DNA of 64,000 nt from positions 20,413 to 84,412 of the forward strand of contig VSDK01013692.1 in assembly GCA_009767595.1 (NCBI GenBank). Direction: 5' to 3'. This document shows, piece after piece, positions 12,301 through 23,302 of the stretch. Each line of letters begins with the position of its first letter. The first letter of the stretch is position 1. The translations under genes and the position numbers were made by a program. The stretch comes from Symbiodinium kawagutii (Eukaryota; Sar; Dinophyceae; Suessiales; Symbiodiniaceae). The notes under the pieces were generated by a model, which ran no database searches, was not told the origin of the DNA, and was given only the letters and a program-made list of their open reading frames with translations.

Positions 12301-14553
12301 CCAGTGGCGACCGGCACATGCGGTTTGAGGCAAAGGACCTTGTCAAACCCTACCAGATGGTTCAAAAACCTGATCTACCATAAACCAACGAATTACTGAC
12401 TTCACGTAGCTTCATACCTCATAACTGCCCGACGCAGTAGGATCCAAGCGGTATAACCACGTATCACTGTTTTGTGACTGCTCATGGTGCCCGAGCTTGG
12501 TTGTCTCATGATCTGACGCTTTCTGGAACTGGTAACAGGCATCATGTACCTCACCAGCTTGGAACTATAGCAACAATATCAACCTATATGGGAAGTTCTC
12601 AAAATTGGGGACCCCCAAAATGACAGGTGTATTACCAAAGATGGTTAATTAATATTGGATGATTTGGGGGTCCCCCTATTTTGAGAACCACCCATACATT
12701 ATCTCTTAGTCTTAGTTTTTACAATGGAGAACCCCAAAGAATTGTGGGTTTATTACCATAAATGACTAATTAATTCATATTGGAGGATTTAGGAGTACCT
12801 CCCATTTTGACAAACCATCATATCATACACCATCTAGTCTGTAGTCATGAACAGTTCGAAGGAGGAAAATCGTTCTCAGTAGAACTTCTCTCCAAAACAA
12901 TCAGCCTGGAACCTAGCAGGAGATGCACATCAGAGAATCACCCATGTTTAATGGGGGCAAACTTTATTGCCAACCATCATGAACTTACGGTTATAACTTA
13001 TACCCATGTTCTAAACATTTGGTATCATCATATTGAACTATAGTCATTCACCCATTGCAGCAATTAATGCTAAACATTTAACTAACCACCAGTTGTTGTT
13101 ACGATTGCAGTCGTTACTATTACCATTGCTGGTTAAGAGTTCAGACCCTCCGGTAATCGAACATGACCATGGAAAATCACCCATTTTGTCAATTTTTCTT
13201 CATCCAGCGAAACCATGGCCAGATTCCCAGAGGGTGAACGCCATGGCCATGAGCAATCACCAATTTTTGTTCCCCCGTGGCTATAAACGGTGCATTTTCC
13301 ATGGCCATGTTAGATTCCCAGAGGCGAACTGCGCCGCAAGCTGCGCCAGCGATGGTGACGCTGCTCCTCCAGCCTCAGCAGCTCCGACTTCACCCGCTCC
13401 AGCTCCTTCGCCAAACGCGGGGCTGAAGCGACGAGAAGTCTACACAAACGGTTGGTTGATAGGGGAGAATAAGCAACATGCTTGGTGAATAGAGTGGTTA
13501 ATAAGGGATGATAACTAACAATAGTGGTTAAACAACTACTATATCGTTGGTTTCTTACTATAAATGCTTAATATGAAGGATGATTCGGGGGTCCCCTATT
13601 TTGAGAAAGCCTCGTGATTTTGTCACTAGGTAGAAGGGATACCAACAATCACTATGGTTCTCCATGATGTCAATCCTCTGAACCAACAATGAGGGTACCC
13701 TAAGACGTTTACCGGTCTAATGATCGAAACATCCCTCCAAACGATCGAAATGATCAGTAAGCCCACCAAAATGATCAGTAAACCAACCGACCAGTTCTGG
13801 GGGCATCTTCACACGAGGAAACAATATATATATATATATATATACATATATTTATTGTATATAATATATAAATATATTCATAATATATATATATATATAT
13901 TTATATACAAAAAACACTGCTCTCGATGGAGGTACAAGTACCAATCCTGGACTTCTCCCGGTCGAGTCCTGTCGCAATTCCTCATTTTCCTCTTGCAGCA
14001 TCTGGAGCTATCGCAGTTCACAGTGCTGCGTGACGCGTCATGGCGCGGTTCCAGTCTCTCAGGTTGAAAGGAGGGGAAGCTATGGCATGCTGCTGGATTG
14101 CTGCCTGAGCTATGGCAAAGACACCTAGACTACATTCATGTATCCATGAATGTTGGTACTCTCCCCCAGGCCTAAATGATAATCATTGGCATGTTCATCA
14201 ACCAGCCATGGGGGTGAATCATCTATGGACACAGCTATACCCCAATGAAGATGCACGTCCTTCCAATGGCATCCCTTTCTGTTCACATCCCCGTGGTGAA
14301 CAAACTTCGGCTTGGCTTGTTGGTAGCCAGCATTGTGAGGTACCTTGCCACTTTGGGGTGACAAAGTCATTGGTCTGCCATTTGTTGCAGGCTGTTGCAG
14401 TTTCGATGCCATTTCATGCTTATGATTGATTTATGTGAGTATAGAGTCGTTCGAAACAGTATTCAATCGTTGTCCTTCATCATTGACCACATCATTGCGG
14501 TCCTTGTTGGCATCCAATCGTGCTGTTTTGTTCTCCTTCTCGGCTTTTCGTGC
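2321..14553 (-). CDS. unidentified coiled-coil protein, multi-exon array (separate gene or continuation of the dehydrogenase gene)
   Basis: I do not recognise this protein. A succession of short minus-strand exons with AG|G acceptors encodes highly charged helices: 14491-14553, 13360-13405, 11673-11734, 9540-9602, 8987-9055, 7771-7866, 7514-7587, 7392-7433, 7022-7099, 6550-6612, 4759-4865, 3736-3820, 2985-3087, 2321-2426. Typical strings are KELERVKSELLRLEEQ, VRLVEEENANLKRM, KSLEKQLEDANARWKKL and RAEEERTKALQAKKDIED. No start or stop was identified. Exon assignment to one gene rests on strand, composition and order only. It starts immediately after the last dehydrogenase exon, so a fusion transcript is possible. 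Confidence 0.6.
2985..3087 (-). CDS. coiled-coil exon (HEEAYEELRLQLDELRAMKE)
   Basis: Acceptor GGCAG|G and canonical donor TTG|GTGAGG. Ends EPRRGQRRSRESL. Confidence 0.72.
3210..3265. repeat. AT-dinucleotide tract
   Basis: TATATATA runs interrupted by ACAG. Similar AT tracts occur at 7180-7220, 10717-10740, 13823-13910, 27155-27200, 38141-38165, 59970-59990, 61835-61870 and 62464-62480. Confidence 0.9.
3736..3820 (-). CDS. coiled-coil exon (AEEERTKALQAKKDIEDHQK)
   Basis: Acceptor AGAG|G and GA donor (TCA|GACTCG). Continues KAEAAMAS. The frame is also open upstream (EGATAEAQQR), so the start may be about 30 nt earlier. Confidence 0.68.
4563..4675. mobile_element. foldback MITE, family C, diverged
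   Basis: CCTCTTGTAAACCAACATGG at the left and TTTTCCATTGCCATGGTAGA at the right. Confidence 0.75.
4759..4865 (-). CDS. coiled-coil exon (EVERIHDELLESEQQNRRQR)
   Basis: Acceptor AAAAG|GAG and donor TG|GTTGGT. Charged helix followed by ADPVVTDDFI. Confidence 0.65.
4938..5551. repeat. two tandem copies of a 307-bp unit
   Basis: Copy 1 is 4938-5244 and copy 2 is 5245-5551. They are head to tail with only a few substitutions (for example CCTGGTTATAG against CCTAGTTATAG), so the duplication is recent. Confidence 0.95.
5952..6050. mobile_element. foldback MITE, family A
   Basis: The terminal inverted repeat GGTGTTTCTCAAAATAGGG is matched by CCCTATTTTGAGAAACCACC at the other end. The core contains GATGATTTGGGGGTCC. 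Confidence 0.85.
6236..6331. repeat. (CAT)n microsatellite
   Basis: About 28 near-perfect ATC/CAT units interrupted twice by ATTC. Confidence 0.95.
6550..6612 (-). CDS. coiled-coil exon (KLTKSLEKQLEDANARWKKL)
   Basis: Acceptor CTCAG|GA and GC donor (G|GCACCA). Confidence 0.7.
6816..6918. mobile_element. foldback MITE, family A
   Basis: GGTGGTTTCTCAAAATTGGG at the left and CCCTATTGTGAGAAACCACC at the right, about 103 bp. Confidence 0.85.
7022..7099 (-). CDS. coiled-coil exon (VNMMQKQMKEDHALGDMLSK)
   Basis: Acceptor GCCAG|GTC and GT donor (AAT|GTGTGG), 26 codons, phase 0. Confidence 0.68.
7392..7433 (-). CDS. candidate exon (EATTLVESIPIAIQ)
   Basis: Acceptor AGAAG|GAA and GA donor (CAG|GAAGCA), 14 codons. 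Confidence 0.5.
7514..7587 (-). CDS. candidate exon (VEVRKTTQWHKDDNQMVIPQ)
   Basis: Acceptor ATGAG|GTG. The frame continues to FSGFLYKHR, so the exon may be longer. The next candidate exon is less than 100 bp away. Confidence 0.55.
7771..7866 (-). CDS. coiled-coil exon (EELKALEATDKTSVIEED...)
   Basis: Acceptor GCTGAG|GAA and GC donor (AAG|GCGAGG), 32 codons. Lys-rich end GGKKKSKLHLLRDK. Confidence 0.7.
8578..8765 (+). repeat. degenerate telomere-like tract (CCCTAAA-type)
   Basis: Repeats of CCCTAAAA and ACCATAAACCCTAAA, i.e. TTTAGGG-type telomere sequence read on the minus strand. It decays over about 190 bp. Interstitial, inside the coiled-coil gene. Confidence 0.85.
8987..9055 (-). CDS. 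coiled-coil exon (VENSQIAEHVRLVEEENANL)
   Basis: Acceptor CTCAG|GTG and GT donor (ATG|GTGGAA), 23 codons, phase 0. Confidence 0.72.
9540..9602 (-). CDS. candidate exon (KELEDLMVPRLAATAG)
   Basis: GC-rich island with an open helical frame on the minus strand. Acceptor CACAAG|GAG; the donor is not certain. Confidence 0.4.
9640..11500. other. intronic DNA, foldback elements, two weak ORFs
   Basis: Contains family B elements at 9712-9805 and 10364-10479, a G-rich tract near 10541-10567 and an AT tract at 10717-10740. A + strand frame of 90 codons at 10822-11094 is mixed in composition and not recognised. No confident exon. Confidence 0.5.
10364..10479. mobile_element. foldback MITE, family B
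   Basis: GGCTATGGGTCAA at the left and TTTTGACCCATGGCC at the right; the core has GGGGTAACCAGGGGTAC. Confidence 0.85.
11673..11734 (-). CDS. coiled-coil exon (ELNSLDDSRKHRSLRNAQTQ)
   Basis: Acceptor CGCAG|GAG and donor GA|GTGCAG. Confidence 0.6.
12589..12693. mobile_element. foldback MITE, family A, with a second diverged copy adjacent
   Basis: GTTCTCAAAATTGGGGACC pairs with GGTCCCCCTATTTTGAGAAC. A degenerate second copy follows at about 12713-12825. Confidence 0.85.
13360..13405 (-). CDS. coiled-coil exon (ELERVKSELLRLEEQ)
   Basis: Acceptor CGAAG|GAG and GT donor (C|GTCACC). Near-perfect heptads. It lies in a GC-rich island inside a family C-like foldback element. Confidence 0.7.
14491..14553 (-). 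CDS. coiled-coil exon (ARKAEKENKTARLDANKDRN)
   Basis: Acceptor AATAG|GCA and GT donor (GAT|GTGGTC), 21 codons, phase 0. Charged helix. Confidence 0.6.
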
Positions 14554-15072
14554 CTATTCTCCAAGCACTCGCTGGCTGGGCAACGGGGCGGCCTTGGAAG
14601 TGTGCACGGCGCAGGAAGGGTCCTGCTGACAGGTCAAGCCAAGATTTGGATAGCTACCAGAGGTTGGTGACAAATAATTAAAGGTGGTTAATTGATATCC
14701 AATCAATAACCACGCAATAGTAGATTGTTCATAATCAAACTATAGACAAATAAAGGTAATACCAACACCCAAAAATGATAAATTAATGCATCAGCCATCA
14801 ACCAGCAAGAATGGACCGCGGTTGGACTTCACAAGCTTTGGAATGGCCATCCAGGGATTTCCGTCAAAAGTTGCAGTCGTCCCTTGCTGCTGGAGGTTCC
14901 TCCAGCCTCGCCAGCTAGCCGTAACCCTCAATTCACATTTTAAGGATCAGTTTTAAAGAATGAACATCAATGAACCACTTTTTTCATGGATGAATAAACA
15001 ACGATTGTGTAAACGAATCACTTTAAGGATCAATCCTTTTTCTTTCTTGAAGAGGATCAATCAAGACCATCA

Positions 15073-15187
15073 TTTGGGTATGTGCCACAATTGGGTCATG
15101 AATCACCCACCAAATGATGTTTATTTTACGATAGGAAACCAGTGTTTGACTGGGGATACCATTATGGCTTGGCACATACCCATTTGG
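15073..15187. mobile_element. foldback MITE, family E
   Basis: TTTGGGTATGTGCCA at the left is the reverse complement of TGGCACATACCCATTTGG at the right. Related ends occur at 1848-1910, 26888-26935 and 40238-40322. Confidence 0.83.
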
Positions 15188-15255
15188 AGGATCCATCCTT
15201 AATAAAAAGTGTCACCACTTCGGTCACTGAAAAGTGCTGCATCATCCTTCATCGC

Positions 15256-15306
15256 CTCGCCCAAGAAGAAGGTCCGTTTCCCCAAGATGTCCAGCATCGG
15301 CTGGAC
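15256..15306 (-). CDS. GLYR1: dehydrogenase exon 11 ([17 protein letters not shown])
   Basis: Acceptor CCCAG|GTC and GC donor (GAG|GCGATG). This is the last recognisable dehydrogenase segment. The next exon should begin with a VGNGAKMK-like string; a weak candidate is at 14883-14906 (AGGTSSSK). Confidence 0.88.
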
Positions 15307-16064
15307 CTGGGGCCATGGGGGACCGGTGAATGAGTCATGGTAGCCATTGGTAGCCCTTGGTTCCCCTTGATGCATCATGGTTATACTTCATGAACTTCCC
15401 CTTGGTGTTGATATTTGAAAAACTGAGTGGCTGGCCATCATGGCGAACCAGAATTTTTGATCAATACATGGCTCATAACTCCTACCTACCTTGGTGAACG
15501 AGCACTCCTGGGGGCCGCTCCTGGCCCGGCTCCCAAGCACCAGCCAGTCCTTCTGACAGCTTTCCGGCGCTGGGACGCACCTCCTTCTGAAGAGCTTCTT
15601 CACCGGCCGAGAGGATCACCAGTTGACCTCAGCCATGAGACGAACCGCTGGGTCCACCGAGTCACAACGCTGCCACCTGCCTGTGGCACCTTCCAGGACT
15701 ATACGCAACATGCACCATGAGATTTCGGATCTCCCTGAAGCAAGAAATCACGGCAGCTTGGTGGACCAAGCTGTCTCGGCATCAAACCCAAGTATGGCCA
15801 ACTACAAGCAACAACTTGATGAGGGCTGCTGATGAAGCCACAGAAAACGACTAGCAGCAGCAGCAGCAGCAGCAGGAGCAGNNNNNNNNNNNNNNNNNNN
15901 NNNNNNNNNNNNNNNNNNNNNNNNNNNNNNNNNNNNNNNNNNNNNNNNNNNNNNNNNNNNNNNNNNNNNNNNNNNNNNNNNNNNNNNNNNNNNNNNNNNN
16001 NNNNNNNNNNNNNNNNNNNNNNNNNNNNNNNNNNNNNNNNNNNNNNNNNNNNNNNNNNNNNNNN

Positions 16065-16105
<41 letters not shown>

Positions 16106-16174
16106 AAGTAATAGTAGTAGTAGTAGTAGTAGGAGTAGTAGCAGGAGTAGTAGTAGTAGTAGGAGTAGTAGCAG

Positions 16175-16207
<33 letters not shown>

Positions 16208-19200
16208 CAGTAGTAGTAGTAGTAATAGTAGTAGTAGTAGGCGGCAAAGCTTAAGTACCTCCAACAAATGCCGCGAACAACTGCTATGCAGATTCAGCTA
16301 TCTTTCAACGGGAATGCAAGCCCAGAGCGAATCAAAACTTTGAGACGAGAACAGCTCGAGCCCAAAAAGCTTGTGTAGTCGCCTTCTGCTCTTTTCCGAA
16401 ATCCCAGATGTCGCACGTGGAAAACGTCTGCCTTTCGTGACCTACTATGAACCTCTTCACCTTGACCATCTTCACAGCTCCTAATATCAACCTCTCCTCA
16501 TCACCACCATAGCTGGTGGCCACTCCTGGGGGTCGCTCCGGCCGCCTAAGCCATCACCGGTCTCCCCCGTGGCCGAGTCGCCGTTCAGCGCAGGACCCTT
16601 CGAACCACTCACAGGCGCCTGGCTCCGGGCACTGCGAGCGAAGCGCTTAGCAGTGGCAAATAATGCTGAATTAATGATGGTTCGTAGTGGATTGAATGAT
16701 GGTTAGTTAATTTAGTTAATCAATAATGGTTAATTAATGATTAGTGAATGATGGTTAGTAGTGGATTGAATGATGGTTAGTGGTTAATTAATGATTGGTG
16801 AATGATGGTTAGTAGCATATTAGTGGCAAATGAATTATCATCTTAGTATCATAGTTTAGCAGCTTATTAATTTAGCGATGCTTAGTGAATGATGGTCAGC
16901 TTTGATTAATGATGGCTAGATAATCAATAATGGTTAATTAATGATAGATTGATTAATGTGGTTTGAAAGACTTATATGATGATGGTGAATGACGCTTAGT
17001 AGTGCTAAATGATGATTAATAGTATTTAATAGCGGCTGGATGTGGGCTTGTAATCGTTCATGTATCGGCTGTGATAGTGGTTGCTTTATGGCTGAGACCT
17101 GCTAGACATAAACCATACCATGGTTGAAAAATTTCATTCACAGTCAACCGACAATCGTCTGAACCATCAACTGATGACACTAACCATTGTCAACTACTTA
17201 TTCTTCATGATTTAGCCGCCTTTAACCATGATTTTCACCCATCATTCGCCATGATCAACTGGTTCTCAACCACTAACCATTAAAAAATCTTCACAACTTT
17301 GGTTCTTAACCACTAACCATATAGTTGTTGTATCCATTTTCAACAACTATGAGATGAAACGAATCAACCCATCACGGGTCGCCATCCACTGGTTCCCTCA
17401 CCGTCATGGCTTCTCCATCGACCCAGCGCCTCTAAGAAGCGGCCACCGCTGGCGGTAATGGCTTCAGCCTCAGCCGGCTGTGGGTCAAGACCTCGCACCT
17501 CTACTTAATCCTGCTTGACTCCCATAGATGATCAATCTAGTCTTTTTTGGGATGTTCACCGACCCATTTATTCCTTGGTTCGTATCGACCTATAGCATCC
17601 TATAGCCATATACCTGAAGATATCTATCACAGCTCAGCTTGTTGTTTTTTTCCAACGCTGATCTGAGTTCCTGGCAATCTCCATGACACACTCCTGGCTA
17701 GGCAAAGCATGCATCGTGAATTCGTCGCATGCCCTTCCTGATGGCTTCCACATAAAGGTTGCTTGGTGATGACTAACAAAGCTTCATAACTATGTTGATA
17801 ACAATGAATCGATGGATGATTAACAGTTTTAGAAAGTTGTATGATGGTTGAATGATGGTCAAATGATGGTTAACAGCTTCATGACTATGTTGATAACAAT
17901 CAATCGATGGATGATGAACAGAAAAAAAGTGACGTGATGATCAAATGATGGTTAAACTATCGTTGGCTACTTGGCTGTGCAACCCCACTTAGTCAGTGGT
18001 CGCAATTCCCCTTGTTGCTAAGGGTGTAAGCTACCTTGTAGGGCTTACAACCATGGTTACAACGCCAGCTGCATACCCAAGTGGGTACCCCCTAAGGTGC
18101 TGCTTGTAGCTGAATTCGTCCTCGTCGACGGTGGACATGTCAACGTATCTCTTGCCCTTGGCAATTCCTGGAGACTCAGCTGGATCTGTCTGGGGTCCGA
18201 CCTGATCTACCTGATCTCAAGCTACTCGATTTGTAACAGTTCACTGGCTGGACAATCACCATATTTCAAACAGAGACCCTGGGAACCATCAAGAGCTGGA
18301 AGATTTTTCCACTGCTATGCTCGATTACCAGAGGGTATCAACTATTGCAATCAGACGGGTGCCCAGAGCCAGGAACTTTGGTGAACCTCCTAAGGATAAA
18401 GAGAATAGATACCTTTGTTGGGATGTGCATTTACAAATGTCTGTCAAAATTGAGAAGTGAATCAGCGTTAATTTATGAATCACCTATTATATCAGGTCTA
18501 TCAGGAACCTATCCATCTACCATTTGGTGAGGCCACTCCTCAGGTTGAGAGGTTGTTTCACCTTACAGGCCCATGGCTACGCTACTCCGGTGTCCTGGGA
18601 TTGTGCAAATTCCCATGCAACCGTGAGACGACTTCAGCCGTCAGTCCTGCCAACACGCCCTTTTCACCAAAGACCACGGCCCGAGCGGAGCTGGGATCAG
18701 AAGTGCACCTGCAGTAAGCCGAATTTCTGGCGCAAATTCGCGCTTGAATATCTTGAAGGATGGCTGAGATTGGCTTAGTTGATGGTTAGTTGGTGAGTTC
18801 ATGATGAAGGATGCTCACCCAAACTGGTTGAGGCTGGGGTCGCCTAATCACTGTGGCTTAGGCTGGTTCGGGATCAGTGTCTTGAGCTCTCCAAAGCTCA
18901 CCACCAAAGTCATGCTTCAGGAATCATGATACTGGCAGATTTTAGGTTTCACTGAATATAAACAAATGCACGCATGCATGTACGTATGTACCTACGTACC
19001 TACTGCCCATCCATCCATCCATCCATCCATCCATCCATCCATCCATCCATCCAATCATTATCGATCTTATAAATCAACTTTTGAGCTTGAACCTCCAGCA
19101 TTTGGAGAAAGCCTTCACAGATTGGGCCTCAAAGAACCAAGGTCCCAGGTGACCAACCCAGCTGCATGGGGCCCCTGACGAGAAGACCACATCGCAGGTC

Positions 19201-22200
19201 TCGACCAACTCTTGCGCCGAGTCGGCCACCTGGTCGTCATGGCCCCCCGGCTGCTGATGGGTGGCTACCAGCCCCAAGGTTTGGACAGCTGGAGGTCACA
19301 GGTTGAAGTCACGGGTAGAGGTCACAGGTTGAAGTCACTGAAGTCACTGAAGTCACAGGTCTTCCAGTCTGATCCTTTTTTTCGTTTTCGTTCAGGATCT
19401 TCTCACGATGCTCAAAGCCACTATGGTGCTAATGCTCATCATCACTGCCTCCTTGCCCAACTCAGACACTTAGCCCAGCTTGTTGAACCACCAATGGTAT
19501 CGCCATCGCTGCATTTCCACGCTGCTGTGCCAGCCCAGCCTTGGCCCCCTTCTTCTCCAGTGGCTCCCCCCCATCCTTGGACCGGTTCCTGGCACCGCTG
19601 CTCGCAGTCAACCCCACGGTGGCCTTGGTAAAAAGCTTCTCTTGGAGAGTCGCACTTATCCTTGGACCGGTTCCTGGCACCGCTGCTCGCAGTCAACCCC
19701 ACGGTGGCCTTGGTAAAAAGCTTCTCTTGGAGAGATCATGTAGCAGTTGAAACACGAATCGATACAGGGGTACAGGGGACCCCCAAATCATCCAATTGTG
19801 ATCATTTTTAGAAATAAACCAACCATTTATGGACGTTCCCCTCTAATGGTTGCACTCCATGATCAAGAATTGTCTGGAAACTATCAACTACCATTACTTT
19901 TGATAGATGCTTAGATACTGTAACGACCGACCGGTAAGTCGGTTGCTTGGTTGGTCAATTGATTGGTTCCAGTGATTTGGGGTGTGGGTCAAAACCCTGT
20001 GCCCCTGCTTCCGCTATCATTAACCATTGTTTTCCCTATAAAATGGTTGGTTATTACCCCCCATTGTTGGTTGGTTAATATTCGTCCGATCTCTGTCAGC
20101 ACAGTACACACGAGCACCGGAGGTGGACCATGGATTGCTCCATCACCCCCGCTTGAGTGGTTACCCCACCCCACCACGACACCACAGCGTAAGGGACCAT
20201 GACCATGATCTGTGGGGTGGAGTGGTTACCCCACCATCAGTCAAATGTGGCTTCGCAACTTTCTGTTCATGTCTATTTTGCGTGTGATCCAAAGATTCCC
20301 CAGCTACTCGTGGAAAATACTTGATTTCTACTGTTGCCTCCTACAAATTGCGGTACCACCAAATCACAGCCTGTTTCTCATTAGATATGTCAGAGGTCTT
20401 GCGCCCAAAGAAGAACCCTGGCAATGATCATGATCCGTCAAAACATCAATCACTTGTGTGCACACTGACCTTTCATCAAGCACAATCGGTTACCATGATT
20501 ATCGACCATTGTTGAAAACATAATTTACCATTATCAACAATTAGCCATAATCAACCACTATCATAATTAGCCATAATGGGTTTGATCAACAACAATTAAC
20601 CATAGTTAACCATAGGTAACCACTATCAACATCTATCAACAACTTCTGGAGCGCCATTCACCAGGGGCCCCCACCACACCGTGACGGCATAGCCAGCGTC
20701 GATGAGTCGACCCCTTGGGCGAGGACGTGGCGAAGAAGCTGCGGGAATAGCGGTGCTTCATGCTGGTTGATGCGTGGTGATTACCAATGATAACCGTGTG
20801 ATTATGGTGGTGAGTGGTTTTTGACATGTCTAACTAGTGATTGTGGTGGTGAATGATGATTGGTGGTGAATGATTATTGATTTGTCTAGTGGTTGATATG
20901 TTTTGTTTTTCTTCAATGGTGCTGTTGATTGTTGTTGCTGATTCCGCAATAGTGTTGTGATGAACCCCGGTTCAGTTCGTCCCCGGCGGTGCCAATAGTT
21001 GCTCATACTGCCTGACAGTGTTTGATGCTGTTGGCTCATCATAATTTCCCGGAAGGATCACACTCCCAATGCTTCGGAACGCGGTCACATACCAACAACA
21101 AGCACTGGGAAAATAACTAAGAATAAACAACCAGTCCATGTAAATCCTACTTCACATTCAGAATGGTTCAGTGGTGATCACTTCGCATTGAGCTGATCCC
21201 AATTCCCTTAGTTCCCAATGACTCAAATTCACAAACACATCAACCTGCATAGATGCATCTAGTTACTCCTCTTACTTTATGATACTTTTAACTTATATGC
21301 TACTCTAGTTACTACTCGTTTAACTATGTGCTCATTCATATTTACCACTAAGTATTTACTATGTACTCACAATTCACTGAGTCACTAGTTACTCGAATAA
21401 ATAGCTTGCATTACAAGTAACTCGAATAAATAGCTTGCATTACTCCCAATAGATGTAGAAATTTAAGTAACTCCTCTGGTGACTCCGACTCCTCTGGTTA
21501 CTGGTCTAGTATCTCTATGAAGCTAGATCTACGTACTAGGAGTAAATTTACATAGTTACTGTCTGGATCTATTCATAGTTACTCCTCTCGTTACTCGGAA
21601 ATTCCATCGTCAACGAGCGCCGACTCTCCGCCAAGCTACGCCATGGCCGAGCCCATGATGCCCATGCCTCAAAAACAACGACTGGTCCAGCACATCCGCT
21701 GAGGATTTTCACCACCAACGTTTGAAGATTCGTGGTTTATCGGTTGGTGACCCTGGATTTATCATGGATTCATCATTGTGCACACACCTTTATCATGGAG
21801 AATCGACTGATCTATATTGATTTCTCGTGGTTTGTCATGATTAAAAAACTGCAAAATTAACTGATTGTTCTATTGATTTATCATGGTTTGGATGATGCTT
21901 TGGATATGAGGCTTTAGCACGTGTTTTCCAGCTGTTGTGGTGCTTCACTGTGATCTGTTTCATACTTCTTGCAGGTTAGCGCTCACGATGGCTAATGGTG
22001 GATGATAACGACCAATGACCAACTCCTTGTAGGCCAATGTAGCCCAATTCCAAGATGGTCTGCGAAGGTTCATGCTTCGACCACGGTTGATCATGACGAA
22101 TCAGGAATCATCATGTATAGTTACCACCCACACCTTCCAGCTTGGGAATGGCTCATCAGGGTTGTTTCCCACGCACAACAAAGGCAGTGGCTCGGGGTCA

Positions 22201-22756
22201 ACACCCTGCACCCACAATTTGCCCTCCAATGATGAACACAATAAAGTCCAGCTGCTGGGGTGCTCGTTCAGAAACATCCGGTGACATGATGTGACATGTG
22301 GTACCCGCATATCTGTCGGGTCTGCCATAAATAGCATCAGCGCTACCCTCTACCCGAACGCCTTACCAAAGCTTCCTGGGAAACTGAACCCTAGGGTACC
22401 TCGAAAATGGCCAGCCCCGAGAGGATGAAGTTCTGAGTGGTCCTTGAATGATCACTGACCAAATTCTGACTTTGAACGGTTCTGGGGGTAGTACAACAGG
22501 CTTTTCTCTACAGAGCGATTGCCAAGCTGGGCTGCTGGGGTAACGATGCACAGTTTGCAAACCGAATCATGGTTCTTTATGTGTGGTGTTGTCGTTGATG
22601 ATGTTGTTGTTGTCGTTGTTGTTGCTGTTGTTGCTCTTGTTGTTGTGGCTGCTGTTTGTTGTGGTCGTTTCTGTTAGTGTTGTTTTTGCTGCTGCTGTTG
22701 TTGCCGCTAGTGGTGGTGGTGGTGGTTTTCAGGAATGACATCAATGATGGTGGTGG

Positions 22757-22793
<37 letters not shown>

Positions 22794-22836
22794 AATGCTG
22801 ATGCTGGTGGTGGTGAAGGTGGTGGTTGTGATGATG

Positions 22837-22905
<69 letters not shown>

Positions 22906-22937
22906 CTGATGCTGGTGGTGGTGATGGTTGTTTGTTG

Positions 22938-22972
<35 letters not shown>

Positions 22973-23021
22973 GTGATGGTGATGGTAATGGTGATGATGA
23001 TGATGATGATGATGGTGATGG

Positions 23022-23053
<32 letters not shown>

Positions 23054-23242
23054 GTGATGGTGATGATGATGATGATGATGTTGTTGATGATGTTGATGAT
23101 GATGATGATAATGGTGATGGTGATGGTGATGGTGATGGTGATGGTGATGGTGATGGTGATGGTGATGGTGATGGTGATGGTGATGGTGATGGTGATGGTG
23201 ATGGTGATGGTGATGGTGATGATGATGATGATGATGAGGATG

Positions 23243-23302
<60 letters not shown>

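Noticed and set aside
15240-15330. + strand frame with PKKKVRFPK, resembling a nuclear localisation signal
   Set aside because: The minus strand of the same bases is dehydrogenase exon 11 ([16 protein letters not shown]) with correct splice sites and phase.
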